Shown: positions 23,837 through 36,069 of the stretch, piece after piece | How positions within the stretch are numbered: position 1 is the first letter of the stretch | Layout of the letters: every line of letters begins with the position of its first letter | Origin: Diabrotica undecimpunctata | Taxonomy: Eukaryota > Arthropoda > Insecta > Coleoptera > Chrysomelidae | DNA length: 64,000 nucleotides | Reading direction: 5' to 3' | Assembly: GCF_040954645.1 (NCBI RefSeq) | Contig: NC_092803.1 | Span: 82,746,263-82,810,262 of the forward strand | The notes under the pieces: generated by a model | What the model was told of the DNA's origin: nothing | Seen by the model: only the letters and a program-made list of their open reading frames with translations | Databases searched by the model: none | Translations under genes and position numbers: made by a program

Positions 23837-23956
23837 CACAAAATATAATAAAAACATTAAACAAATCTACAATTGTTTCGCTAAAGGTCTTTAGCATTAT
23901 CAAGACTTTTAGCAAAACAATTGTAGATTTGTTTAATGTTTTTATTACATTTTGTG
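23837..23956. repeat. 120-bp near-perfect palindrome in piggyBac 3' region
   Basis: Arms of about 54 bp (23,837-23,890 and 23,903-23,956) differ at only two or three positions around a 12-bp spacer. On the minus strand the centre reads GCTAAAGACCTTTAGC followed by GAAAC, a short stem-loop then the GAAAC word. It lies between the subterminal repeats and the transposase stop and could be a nested element or a strong transcript hairpin. Confidence 0.8.
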
Positions 23957-24193
23957 GAACTCTGTTTTACTTCAGTTATTATGAACAGATACCATAAAGT
24001 AGGGATTTAAACCATAAACATAATATTGTATCATTTAATATCAATCATTTACATTTAAAAATTATCAATAAACTAAAAAGATGATCAAACATTTATTTTT
24101 ACAGCTTAAATTCAAAACTTTAAATAAAACTTAGAACACTCAAAAAATAAAAGTAAAAAGTAATAATTATAAGTTGTTAAAAAGTTAAAAAAT

Positions 24194-26161
24194 TTAGTTA
24201 TGAAAATCATAAAAACAATTACGGGATTCCACTAAACATAACCTCGCTCTACATTTTGAACAACTCGTAGTTGTTTGTCCTTTGCAACAGTTTCGACATC
24301 GTCCTTTAGTTGTAAAAGTTGGAAAGTGTCCAAAAAGATCTTTTCTAACATCTTCTTCAGGTATATTCTGGACGTGAGTACGAATCTTTTTTTTCGGTGT
24401 ATTAATTCCGTCGGATCTCCTTTTTCTATTTTTAAATAGAAGGGAATCGACAAGTAATATTCTAAATTCCTTTAGGCCCATACCATTTTCTTCGTCTTCC
24501 AGTAAATTATTATCTCTGCGATATAAAAGCCAAGCGTTGTTGACACATATATCCAGTATTTGGGAAAAAATTGAAAGGTACCACCTGTGGCTTTTAAAAG
24601 GTGTTCGATAAAGCGCAACTAGCATATCTGCCAAATCTACGCCACCCATATGTGCATTGTAATGTTTGATAATTGATGGACAGGGTATTTCAATTTTCTT
24701 TTTAGCTTCTTTAGAGAATCTTTTAATGGTAGACATAGGATAAGCACTTACATACGAACTGCACACATGAACGGCCTTATTATCAAACCACTTTACAATG
24801 CAAGTTCTTTTTTTGTTATCCACTTTCTGCTGAAAAGATCCTCTTCCTTTTTTTTTTAATTCCGCATCTGTTTGAAAACCACAACCTTGTAGACGATCTG
24901 CTCTCAATGTTCCAAGAGATAGAATTCCTTTTTCGTGTCTTAAGTAGTGTACTAAACTAGGGGAGCAGAAAAAATTATCAAAATAAACCATGCAACATTC
25001 AGGGGTTTTTATTGTTTGGCAGAGAGCTAATACCGTCTTAGCACCCAAACCAAAAGATTTCTCGTCATCAGCGAAATATCTATCTCTGAATGTATCATCC
25101 CCTCCGTAAGGTAAAAAATCATATACTATTCCAGATACACCACATCTGACGAATAATTTAAAACCCCATTTCTTAGGCTTTTTTGGCATATATTGCCTTC
25201 TACAACCGGCTTTTGTACCCTTGTATGGTACCATCATCTCATCTACCGACATTTTCTTTTCTTCTTCTATTTTTAGACAATTTTTTCTGACCATTTCCAT
25301 AAACGGCCTAATTTTGAAGTATCTGTCATTATTTAGTTCTTCATTGTTAGTAAAATGTAAATTTCTTCTTAGCTGTTGGTACCGTTTTAACTGCATAATA
25401 TTTGCTATTTTGTCATATCTCAAATTTCGACTCCAGTAGTCCGTATAAGCTGGCATTTGTGTTATGCCCATAAGTAATTCGATGGCTATAAAATCTTTAA
25501 TTTCATCTACATTTGTTTCTAATGACTCCTGGTTTAACTGTAGAGAGTACCTATTAGTTTCTGTTGTTAACATTTCTAGAATATCTTTATCCACAAATTT
25601 ACCAAAATATTCCAACGGAGTGGCAATTTTTCCCGGCATTGTAAAATTCTCAGAAAGCGACTCTACTGGATAATCAAAGCTGTCTTCGGACCAATCAAAG
25701 TTGTACGTTTTTATTTTTTTCGGTCCTGTACTCTTCTTAGATTTCTGGCTTCTATCTGGGCTTCTTTGTTTATATGTTAAGTTCAATGGAACGTTGCTTT
25801 GACTTACATTAGCTACTTCTTTAGAGGCACGTGTTTCTTCTTCGTTTCCTGACTGTATTTCTTCTTCTTCTTCTTCTTCGATAACTGCATTTGGTTCTTC
25901 ACTATGTAACTGGAGATCAGATAAAACATCAAATTTATTTATTGTCTCTTCAGAACTTTTAACGGTAACAAGGTTGATATAGTTATGAGTGTCCCTTAAA
26001 TCTGGAATATTTTCCACAATTACCTTCTTAACTGGAATTGAAAAGTCTTCCAATTCCTCCTCTATGTCAGAATCAATATATTTTTGTGGAATCAAAATAT
26101 TACTACTACTACCTTCATCGTCACTGTCTTCAAGAGTAGTATTTTCTAAAATTGTGAACAT
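24194..26161 (-). CDS. piggyBac transposase, full length
   Basis: A 655-residue protein with no stop or frameshift. It excises and inserts the element precisely at TTAA. Start MFTILENTTL at 26,161, just after a probable splice acceptor. Residues 1-150 are acidic and low in complexity, with an EEEEEEE run near 95-101. The DDE_Tnp_1_7 domain begins near PLEYFGKFVDKDILEML (182-198). The catalytic Asp triad is D307 (MSVDEMMVPYKG), D395 (VYFDNFFCS) and D509 (HMGGVDLADM). The C-terminus is a Cys-rich zinc-binding domain (RCRNCC, CSKCRARLC, residues 621-649) followed by YDFHN. This is near the usual 550-650 residues for the family. Intact termini and coding frame make it the best candidate for a recently or still active TE here. 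Confidence 0.95.
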   Translation of the reverse strand: MFTILENTTLEDSDDEGSSSNILIPQKYIDSDIEEELEDFSIPVKKVIVENIPDLRDTHNYINLVTVKSSEETINKFDVLSDLQLHSEEPNAVIEEEEEEEIQSGNEEETRASKEVANVSQSNVPLNLTYKQRSPDRSQKSKKSTGPKKIKTYNFDWSEDSFDYPVESLSENFTMPGKIATPLEYFGKFVDKDILEMLTTETNRYSLQLNQESLETNVDEIKDFIAIELLMGITQMPAYTDYWSRNLRYDKIANIMQLKRYQQLRRNLHFTNNEELNNDRYFKIRPFMEMVRKNCLKIEEEKKMSVDEMMVPYKGTKAGCRRQYMPKKPKKWGFKLFVRCGVSGIVYDFLPYGGDDTFRDRYFADDEKSFGLGAKTVLALCQTIKTPECCMVYFDNFFCSPSLVHYLRHEKGILSLGTLRADRLQGCGFQTDAELKKKGRGSFQQKVDNKKRTCIVKWFDNKAVHVCSSYVSAYPMSTIKRFSKEAKKKIEIPCPSIIKHYNAHMGGVDLADMLVALYRTPFKSHRWYLSIFSQILDICVNNAWLLYRRDNNLLEDEENGMGLKEFRILLVDSLLFKNRKRRSDGINTPKKKIRTHVQNIPEEDVRKDLFGHFPTFTTKGRCRNCCKGQTTTSCSKCRARLCLVESRNCFYDFHN

Positions 26162-26991
26162 TTTTTTTGTTCTCGATGATACTATCTAAAAAGAAAACAT
26201 TATATAAATATACAATATTTATATAGGTATAATATATATTATACAGCGTGTCGACAAGTTGGGAATGTTGGAATCTAATATCGAACTATATATTTTATTA
26301 TTATTTTTGTCTACGTTGCTTAGATAAAATATAAACAGTCTTCATGTGACTTGCCGACTTCAAAAAATAAATTTTATGGATTCACAGAACCCGTACGTAT
26401 TCGTCGTCGGTGACACAATATGAATGCTTGCGAACTGCGAAGTGTGTTTTGTCATGTTTTGATATTTCCGTCTGTTAATACAATATTTTGTTCAATAAAT
26501 ATTTTTAATTTCTTTGTACAATATTATAATAATTCGGTTCGCTTAAAATAAATAATGCATATCTCTTTTGTATTATACCTTTTATCTTATATTTTTAAAA
26601 GAAAACATGAAAAAAAAATTTAACATTAATTTTACTAAAAAATATGCTATTCATCATAAAAAGTTCTGTATGGCCTAAGTCTAAAACCTAAGACTCAACC
26701 ATCATATTAACTTTTATTAATTTTATACGAGGTATGTCAAAAAATATGGATTTTGCTTAAGGGTGAAGTAAGTACCTTTATTTGTCTCAATATCGAAAAT
26801 GCTTATTATGAAAAGTTGTTTGTAAAAACTATGATCAAATATGCAATTAAACGCTTCTAATTGAAAAAAATTTTTGGATACCCATCATCGTTTATTTTAA
26901 TTATTACACATGATAACTCTTTTATTATTAAAAAACATACAGAAGTTAAAACACTTCACAATTGTATTTTGGTATAAAAACATATAGTTAA

Positions 26992-26993
<2 letters not shown>

Positions 26994-27051
<58 letters not shown>

Positions 27052-27065
27052 ATATGTATATATAT

Positions 27066-27126
<61 letters not shown>
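26994..27126. repeat. (TA)n microsatellite
   Basis: TA runs with two short interruptions, inside the piggyBac 5' region. Confidence 0.95.
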
Positions 27127-27130
<4 letters not shown>

Positions 27131-28014
27131 TGATATTGTTATTTTGAAATATGATAAAACAATAATTAAATTAATTATGATCCAATTAGCTAATTAAAAC
27201 AAAGAAAAAATATTTAGTGAATTTTATTACGAATATGTAAATAAATTTTATTAACGACGCCAATTTCATAATTCATATGTTTTCAATTCTCCAAAAATGC
27301 CAACACATTCCAATTCCAAAAATCGCTGTTCTCGAATTGAGGACCGCTACCTAAACAGCCAAAATAAGTGCACAGAATTACGGACCGAACGAGATTTTAA
27401 TGAGTAAGGAAACGTTTAATATTAAAATATTATTTTAGATTTAGTTTATTTTGAGCTGTCTTGAAAGGTGGTCCAAATGAGTGAAATTAATAGTTATTGT
27501 GATTATTACGATTATTGCGATTATTGAGATTCGTACTTTTAATAATATTTTATACCTGAGTATAATGATTTCCTTATCAGAAGTCTTGGTCTTCAATTCG
27601 TGCGATTTTTTCAGGTATAAAGGTAAACCCTTACATAAAATTTTATTTTGATCCTCAATTCGTGTCTGCACCCAAAAATGTGTACAAAAATATCAGACAA
27701 AGACTTTCTACTTTCTACTAATGACTTGTTTCCTGGTAACCGATATTAATCCTTGAAAAATGCAGGTAGATTTGGTATTTCAATATAACATTTTATTTAC
27801 TTAACTAATCTTAAATAAAATGCTAATTTGAAAAGTCCAAAAACCGTAAATCTAAAATTGAAAAAGTCTCCTTTCTTCACAAAAGAATATACTTAACTTC
27901 ACAACACAACAAAATTAAACCGTATATCTAAATATGATATAACTATAACATGATTTTATAAAAATTTTTTGGTCTTCTTTTTCTCTATTAATTTTTCTTT
28001 ATATACATATTCGG

Positions 28015-28015
<1 letters not shown>

Positions 28016-28048
<33 letters not shown>
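28016..28048. repeat. (TA)n microsatellite at palindrome edge
   Basis: Short TA run touching the left end of the 28,049-28,310 palindrome. Confidence 0.9.
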
Positions 28049-28053
<5 letters not shown>

Positions 28054-28310
28054 TTATATTTAAATGGGAATAAGCCACAATTAAAGGTTAAAATACGTTT
28101 ATTGACGTTTCAATTTCCACTTCGGAAATCGTTCTCAAAATACAAACATTAGTAAATTATTAAATTAAAAATTAAAATTAATTTATTAAAAAATTAGTAA
28201 ATTTACTAATGTTTGTATTTTGAGAACGATTTCCGAAGTGGAAATTGAAACGTCAATAAACGTATTTTAACCTTTAATTGTGGCTTATTCCCATTTAAAT
28301 ATAAATTAAT
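28049..28310. repeat. 262-bp palindrome with near-identical arms
   Basis: Arms of about 109 bp (28,049-28,157 and 28,198-28,309) appear almost identical around a 40-bp AT-rich centre. Each arm contains ATTTCCGAAGTGGAAAT, a hairpin, followed by TGAAACGTCAATAAA, and GTGGCTTATTCCCATTTAAA at the outer end. Single, unpaired copies of the same unit occur at 32,325-32,425 and, truncated, near 35,650. Non-coding. Confidence 0.88.
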
Positions 28311-28510
28311 TTAAAATGCCACAAGAAAATAGCTTCAGAACTATATATATATTCTTGGAAAAGGCTTTAGTGACTATGTGATTATTAATATAATATGAAT
28401 ATATTGGGTCTTGTAGTCAATACTGGCCTTTAAATAAAACTCTTTAAGTTTTGTTGAGCTTTCGAGTTTATTTGAAAAGAGTGTTTTGAAAAAGAGTTAA
28501 AGAGTCATAT

Positions 28511-28557
<47 letters not shown>

Positions 28558-28568
28558 GTATATATATA

Positions 28569-29526
<958 letters not shown>

Positions 29527-29699
29527 GATAGACAATAATTGAATTTGATTCACAAGCTTGTGGAGTACATACAATAAATCAAAAATCCACGAGGAAAATA
29601 AATTTTTGTAACTGACTGTATACCATAAATCGCAAAATTATACAACAAATCATTACAAGCATAATATACCAAATGTTTTTATCACTTTTCTGTTAATCC

Positions 29700-29875
29700 T
29701 CTAATGGGCAAAGTATCTAATAAGATACAATTAGTATTTGTCCGTATACCGGGTAATGTATCCAAAAAGATACTTTTCAATTTTCGTCAGTACCTGCCAA
29801 TGTATACTAGAGGATACTAACTAAATTGTCGCTTAACTGGCAATGTGTATTCGGAGATACTACTTTTCAAAGTGA
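29700..29875. repeat. Right subterminal repeats of piggyBac
   Basis: Degenerate copies of the left-end unit: AGTATCTAATAAGATACA, ATGTATCCAAAAAGATAC, CCTGCCAATGTATACTAGAG and CTGGCAATGTGTATTC, the last two in reverse orientation relative to the left end. A further GTATCC lies nearer the terminus (30,205). Confidence 0.82.
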
Positions 29876-30240
29876 TCCTATCTGTTTGTTTATAGACAAA
29901 TCGTAAATATTATTTTATACAATTATTTGCTGAAGACCCAATTAACTATAATTATAGTTTACCAATCCATACAATAACTAATAACATATAAAAAATTAAT
30001 TTACTTACCGAATGACACAAATTAGCACTTTTTTTGGAAGTCATTTTGAGCACGTCTACACAAAACACTCTCTGATTGTGGCAAAACTGTGTGTATGGCA
30101 TTCAAATTAATTTGTTGGTTAGCCGAATGCTATAGGGAGAGGGTACGTTTAAAATCTTGCGGCAAACTTAGTTTATGTAGAGGAAGTACAATTTAATAAA
30201 TAACGTATCCTGGAGTACACACCGTCAAGTTAAGGGTTAA

Positions 30241-31054
30241 CAAGTATATTATAGTCTAGTTGGTTTCTTATAATAACGTTTTTTCCGTTGTCTCTAGGTG
30301 ATTTCCACGTATACAGGCGTCTAGGTGGTAGCTTTTAAAATGTGGTTAGCACGATTAAGCCATGTTCAGCTGCCAAGATACTCATTGTTTCTCCTCATTG
30401 ATTTTTCTCTCCTAATTCATAAGAACCAATATGTTGCCCTTCTTTTCCGTTAGCTATTTTAGGATTGAAATTTCCCATGACTATAAGGAGTTCATGTCTC
30501 GGTATATTTCTTATAAGGTTGCTTATTTGTTTGTAAAATTATGATATTTCCTCATCACTGTGGTCTACTATGGGTGCATAGAATTGTATTATGTTAGTTT
30601 TCATCGGTGACGTATTTATTTGTAACAAGAGGATTCTATCATTTACTGGTATGACGTTGATGAGATGTTTGACTAAACTTTTATGTGTGATATTTTCATA
30701 TTTACTATTTTCTGATCTTTAATAGTATACTCTGTATTCTTTTACGTCATAGTAACTTGAGTCAGGACACCTCATTTTGCTTTTGCCCATTATTGCTATT
30801 TTTATGAGTTCTATTTCTTTGATTGCGCATTGGATTTTTCCTGATTGAGCCATAGTCCTAACGTTCCAAGTGGATATTCTCTTCAGACAATTCGTGTGGA
30901 TTTTTCTTATAGGTATGTTATTGCGCATTTCACAGGGATTTTGTATATTAACGACATAGGAGACCCTGTGGTCATGGGAACCACGTCTCTTGCCGGATCT
31001 TTGTCTATGATATCCATGATCAGTAAGCGAGTTTGTGTTGTGCTGTACAACCAT
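30241..31054 (-). pseudogene. Host LINE, segment 1 (endonuclease)
   Basis: N-terminal endonuclease part of the LINE that hosts the piggyBac and Sailor. From 31,054: MVVQHNTNSLTDHGYHRQRS, RISTWNVRTMAQSGKIQ, IIQFYAPIVDHSDEEIS, ELLIVMGNFNPKIANG, RRLYTWKSPRDNGKNVII and RNQLDYNILV, where the piggyBac interrupts. Four or more stops. Compared with the LINE at 6,991-10,290 it has the same domain order but clearly diverged sequence, so it is a separate subfamily. Confidence 0.88.
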
Positions 31055-31395
31055 TATGATTGTACTAGAGATATCTATAGGGATCTTTAATATAGTGGTT
31101 TCTCGTTGTCTTCTATAATATTATGCCGTTCACCAAACCACTGATTGTTCCGCCTTTGAGGCCGGTTTCTCAGCCCCAAGGCAAAAGAGTGCCCTACCAA
31201 CTACCAATTCGTCTACTCGAAGCCGTTGGTCAGCAAGTGGCAGATTGCTTATACCAGCAATCGTTCGGTAAATTACCTGTTGGTCCACGGGAGGTAATTT
31301 ATTTTCCTCCTACCCACCAGTAAACCGGGTCAGGCATTTCCCTATCCCCCACCTGGGGACGCGCTACCTAGGAGTTACTGATTCTCAAGAGAGGA
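31055..31395 (-). mobile_element. 5' leader of the host LINE
   Basis: GC-richer non-coding stretch upstream of the endonuclease start. On the minus strand it runs from about CTCTCTTGAGAATCAGTAAC (31,395) through GTCCCCAGGTGGGGGATAGG. Its position and composition fit a LINE 5'UTR/promoter. A 66-codon plus-strand frame (31,123-31,323) here is not supported by any motif. Confidence 0.55.
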
Positions 31396-31399
31396 GACC

Positions 31400-31745
31400 C
31401 TAAACGTAGTTTACAGTATTAATAGAATGCATGAGAAAGTCCGAGAACATTTAAGAATAGATAGCGACCGGATGGAAGCGTGTTTTGACATGTCAGTCAA
31501 CTGCAATAAACTATAAAGAAATATGTCCGAATCTATAGAAGTCATGGAAAAGAACGCTGATCGACGATGTTGTGTGTTGTCTTAGACGACCAAGATCAAA
31601 AATGAAGATTGTATATTTACATCAATTGGACCCGTATGGAGGTGACAGGGAACTGAAAAAGAAACTAGTCTAAAGGAAAAGGCAATGTAGCGACAGTTCT
31701 CAAATCAACTAAATTCACACTGACATCACACTGCATAGTAGTCCT
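31400..31745 (+). pseudogene. Gypsy integrase C-terminal relic, second copy
   Basis: Encodes NVVYSINRMHEKVREHLRI followed by DSDRMEACFDMSVNCNKL, and matches 11,580-11,890 at DNA level throughout. It is preceded directly by the LINE 5' end and has no integrase core. Confidence 0.65.
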
Positions 31746-31800
31746 TATATATTATCTGTTATTAAAACAATGTCGTCTGCAAATCTCAAATGGTATAAGT
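31746..31800 (-). pseudogene. LINE RT active-site scrap
   Basis: Minus strand reads HLRFADDIVLITDNI, the FADD box of the second LINE family. Flanking sequence to 32,320 has no recognisable coding. Confidence 0.55.
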
Positions 31801-32324
31801 ATGATCTGTCAATGCTTTATTAGCATTATTATTAAGTAATTATAATTACTTTTAATTTTATTGTAATTTCTTAAAAATGTCTTATGTAGGGTGTACTGCA
31901 TAATAATAAATTCTTCACATCATTTAGGTATGTGTTTTAAATAACATACATATAAAATCAGAATTTGGTGTTTATTTGAAAGTAAACTAAATTAATGTTA
32001 AATACTTACCATGTCGGGATAGTATTATGAGGTATTTTTCCTGTTTTTTTTCCTCATGATTTACTATGAAATCACTAACAAGAAAATTTTACTGTCATCA
32101 TGACATGTGGCTGTCTTTTTAAAGACGAATCACAGGCTATGATTTTTTTCTGGCGGATATTTTCAAGTTAAAGTTGATTTTATGTAATCGAATAAACCAT
32201 CTTACAATAAAGTCGTACCAGGAACGCAACTCAGCAATATTGACAATATCATTTTAAAGTCGTCTACTTTAAAATGTATAATATATGTCTGAATTGTCAA
32301 TATAAATGAGTCAGATAAAATTAA
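31801..32324. other. No gene recognised
   Basis: AT-rich stretch without coding motif or ordered repeat. Confidence 0.4.
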
Positions 32325-32425
32325 ATTTATTAATGTTTGTATTTTGAGAACGATTGGCGAAGTAGAAATTGAAACGTCAATAAACTTATTTTAAACTTCA
32401 ATTGTGGCTTATTCCCATTAAAATA
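32325..32425 (+). repeat. Single copy of the GAAACGTC hairpin unit
   Basis: Matches one arm of the 28,049-28,310 palindrome, from TTTGTATTTTGAGAACGATT through TTGAAACGTCAATAAAC to GTGGCTTATTCCCATT, with about ten differences. No inverted partner nearby. Confidence 0.75.
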
Positions 32426-32969
32426 GTAATTAATAAAATATGGTGTATTACGTTCGTAAGAGGTTCAAGTTTGTATATTGGCTATTCGATTTATATACAC
32501 ATGTGTAGAAAACTAAAACCTTTGTTATATACCAAATTCTTTGGTGCTTTATATAGTGAAAACTGGTATTTTTGGTTATTTAACTAGTCATTTTATGGTG
32601 GGTCACATTGTACAGTTAATTGCTTGATGAGTTAAACCTCCAAAATTCAAGCAGTTCTTTGAGGTCTTTCCCCTTACACTAATTTATCCTATGTCCATAT
32701 TGAAGACATATGGAGACATCGGACTGGGTCTATCTGTCTTTGATCTTGAAGAATATCCAGACTATTTTTATGTAACTCATTTTTATGAGTCTATCTACCT
32801 TGTCCTAGGGTACTGCTACAGTGGCTATCTGCCCTCCTAGATTGATTTATTGTATATTTTGAATTTCTTTTTCTTTTATTGGTATTTTTGCTTCTTTATT
32901 TATGACTAGTTGTATCTTTTTATGTTTAGGTATACTTCATATGCATTACAAACAGAAATTTTTCTTTAA
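32426..32969. other. No gene recognised
   Basis: Contains a 61-codon plus-strand frame (32,402-32,587) and a moderately GC stretch near 32,640-32,860, neither with a recognisable motif. Confidence 0.35.
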
Positions 32970-33300
32970 ATAATTTTTGTTATCTAAATTCTATGTAAAT
33001 AATAATAACTTATACTCAAACAGAATTATAAACCGTAAATTGCTATAATTTTTTTTTTATCTATGTAGATAAACCCGAGAATATATAAAAAAAATAGAGA
33101 GATATGATTATTGCAAATCACGTAAACCTTAAAACAGAAACAAAAAATGGTACTGATAAGGCTCCATAACTAGACGAAATATATTTCGAACGGCTTAAAC
33201 TACTTTTCTAAAGATTTACTTACAGTACATTCAACCAACTTACAGCTCTAAACGATTAATGGAATTCGCATAAAACCTTTCATTGTAGTTAAAGGCACGG
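32970..33300 (+). pseudogene. LINE RT relic with upstream dispersed repeat
   Basis: 32,970-33,055 matches the repeat at 12,200-12,325. Downstream, NGTDKAPxLDEIYFERLKLL (x, stop) resembles the 'GKAxGPDEIPIELLK' box at the start of LINE RT domains. Heavily decayed. Confidence 0.5.
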
Positions 33301-33526
33301 TAAACTGCACTGGATTTCTCCATAAACTTTTTAATTACTTACTTTGTTTAGAATATTTTGGCCTGTATTATCACAATTTGTATAAAATGAAGAGCAAAAA
33401 TTCAAATGAAATTTTAAATTATATTGTTTATTTGGCTAATAATGAATGTATAAATATAATAGTTAACCTGCTGTACAATTATTTTTTAAATAACATTATA
33501 ATAGTGTACCTACTGGTTAGTTAAAT
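33301..33526. other. No feature recognised
   Basis: AT-rich; probably the end of the DD82E-like relic that follows, but no terminal repeat was found. Confidence 0.35.
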
Positions 33527-34780
33527 TTATAAATTATCATCATCATCACTAAATTCACTACCGCTATCATTATGTAAATCTGTAATCACTGGATTAATTT
33601 CAGTAATTTTATTTTCCTGGATCCACCACTCTTCTATTAATTCCTCACATTTATTTACACTTTTGGTCCATATTTGTGGTCCATCTTTGGAGATGCTTAA
33701 GAGCTTCTTGCCACATTTCCCTAACTGCATCGTCAATGCATTCACTGCATCCAACGTAATTATCATAATACGATGAACATATACCCCAGATGTGTTCAAT
33801 GGTATTAAACTGGCAGTAATACGGCGGTAACCATAGTACTTGATGTCCATAACCTGATACAATTTGGTCAACTGTATCAACTGTTGATTTTTCATTACGT
33901 TTCGAAATTTCCAGTAACTCTGATTTAAAGGCGTATTCCGAAAAATTTATATTATTTTAACCAACCCATTTTTTATGTTCGGTAAGTTTCACGACTGTTT
34001 TGGTTGTTTCTCCAAAATCTCCGAATAGTAAGGTGCATTATCTAAAACTATAACTGATGGTTTACTGAGACTAGGTAACAGTTTTTCCGCAAGCCATGTA
34101 ACAAACATATCTGCATTTATGTTTTCATGGTAATCAGCAGATTTTGATTTTGAAGAAAAAATCAAATCTGCGTTTTCTATAAAGCCTTTTTTCCCTCCTG
34201 CATAAAGAATGATGTGTCTTTTGCCTTCGCTATCTGTTTATTTTAAAGATTTTATGCTGTGGTCCTGCCAAATTCTATTAATTTTACCCTTTGCAAATAT
34301 CCATCTCGCATCTAAGTATACGAATGTTGCATTTTCAGATTTGAGTCTAGTATATTCTCTCAAAAATTTAATTCCTATGAGAACCAAATTACTCCTTTCG
34401 CATAAAAGTAACCTATTATTTTCTTTTTTAAATTCCAAACACTTTCCAAAGACTAGTTCTCTTAATTTCAGAAACTTGTCTTTCTCTTATTTTGGCCAAT
34501 AATGTATCTAAACATGTTAATTGTTTTATGTTTTAGCGCATTCGATACAAAATATTAAAAATTTCAAATTTTTCTCCATCAGGTAAGTCAATACTTCTAG
34601 AATGTTTACGAGTTGTTTTCTTGCCATCGTAATTCTCAGTCACAGTAAGATCCTTTTGAGAATCTCTTACAGTCTTTATTACAGTTTTTAGCTTACTTTC
34701 ACTTATCCCGAGTGCGTCACAAACGCGTTGATTTATACATAATACTGACTTTAAATATCCACCATTGTCTCTTTCTATGG
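33527..34780 (-). pseudogene. DD82E-like transposase relic
   Basis: A second IS630-related transposase, related to the Sailor enzyme, read on the minus strand with frameshifts. HTH part: CDALGISESKLKTVIKTV and RKHSRSIDLPDGEKFEIF. First catalytic block NATFVYLDARWIF keeps Asp, but the following Glu-Thr is lost. Then GGKKGFIENADLIF, SKSADYHENINADMFVTWL and SVIVLDNAPYYSEILE (second Asp). After frameshifts, FKSELLEISKRN, then VLWLPPYYCQFNTIEHIWGI (Glu kept). The C-terminus is acidic (SGSEFSDDDDNL). The spacing between second Asp and Glu is about 75-85, but the frameshifts prevent an exact count. No termini found. Confidence 0.75.
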
Positions 34781-34784
34781 TAAA

Positions 34785-35420
34785 CTATTTATGCACGGGT
34801 TATTAATTGGGTAGTGGCGGGTAGGTACCCCTGTATGGTCCCGATAGAAGGTAGACTTACTTCAGGTAGGTAGCGTCCCTGCCCATGCGAGCTCCAGGTT
34901 TTTCCTCCATTCCCTATTTAGGTGAAACCATGCCCAAACCCCAGTATTATCCTACCTAAACTCCAAATACCTTCGTGGAATTTGGTGTTTATTTGCTAAG
35001 CTTATCATTCCTTATCAAAGCGTGGTGAGTTATTTATCGGCTAAGGGAATAAAACCCGACAGAAAATTCTGGTCTTCCTCTAGCAAGGGGGTTTAGCAAT
35101 GGGCCAGCAACTCATTCTTGGAAAAATGGTAACGCTAAAAATACCGAAACCAAGCCTCGGGATATAGATGGAAATAAAGGACGACGACGATGGCAAAGAA
35201 AACGAACACAGGTTTGTGGTACATGGAATACACAAAAATCGAAGATGTTATCGAAAAAGTGAAAAAACACAAAATGAACTTCGCTGTGCTCTCAAAAACA
35301 AAGAAAAAAGGACAAGGAACCCAAAATCTTGATAGATATACAGTGTAGGTAAAAGTTTATGGTCGGTATGGACCTTATGTGAGATGGAGTGAGAAACACC
35401 TGTTTAAAAAGAGAGGTATA
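34785..35420 (+). pseudogene. LINE 5' leader and endonuclease start
   Basis: A GC-richer leader (34,785-35,180, with 'ggtagtggcgggtaggtacc') is followed by QVCGTWNTQK, then IEDVIEKVKKHKMNF and VLSKTKKKGQGTQNLDRYTV. This is the N-terminal endonuclease pattern 'GTWN...ITETKKKGKG'. The coding match stops near 35,350. This family is distinct from the two other LINEs because its endonuclease start differs. Confidence 0.65.
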
Positions 35421-36069
35421 TTAGGTCCGCCCTTTAAATATCACCGAAAATACATGAGTGGAAATAATAAAAAAGGGGAAATTCAACGTTGCCAAACTTA
35501 TTGGTTTTATTTGACCTGTTGTCTTTTTAGCATTTGAACAATGTTCTAAGATAATAAAATTTGGGCGAAATGGATTTAAATAGCAGCTTACTGTTTTTTA
35601 TTGGAAATATGGTACAATTTTACTTTATAATAAGAGCTATTTAACATTTTGATTTCCACTTCGGAAATCGTTAACTTCGTTAATATTCGTCTTGAGTTAA
35701 CTTATTACGCAAACTGGCAAGTAGAAATTTTACCCAAAATTGACCAATTGCTAGTGACACACTAATTATACAAGTAATTATATTAGTGTTTGTATTATAT
35801 ACTTTCTAATTTGACCCACATAGTCTTCGCTCAGGGTCTGTAATTGTAAATTTAGCATTTTTTATAAGTGACATTTGTACTTTCATGGAAAAAATAAATA
35901 AAAAATGTATTGCATGAAATTTTATTTAAACAACTGATGGAAAAGATAACCACAAGAAAAAAATATCAAGCATGCTCTAAAACTGCATTTTCATCATTTA
36001 GAAATTGTAGAATCATTTTAGATTGTACATAAGTGTACTCATCTACTCCTATCAGAATGGAAAACCAAA
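35421..36069. other. No gene; contains truncated hairpin unit
   Basis: Near 35,650 GATTTCCACTTCGGAAATC, the stem of the 28-kb palindrome, recurs without the GAAACGTC part. Otherwise featureless. Confidence 0.4.

Noticed and set aside
27441..27671. 76-codon minus-strand frame in the piggyBac 5' region as a second gene
   Set aside because: Low-complexity Lys/Ile-rich, no motif, lies within the probable 5'UTR intron.
31123..31323. 66-codon plus-strand frame in the GC-richer stretch as a host gene
   Set aside because: Position upstream of the LINE endonuclease on the other strand fits a LINE 5' leader; no motif found.
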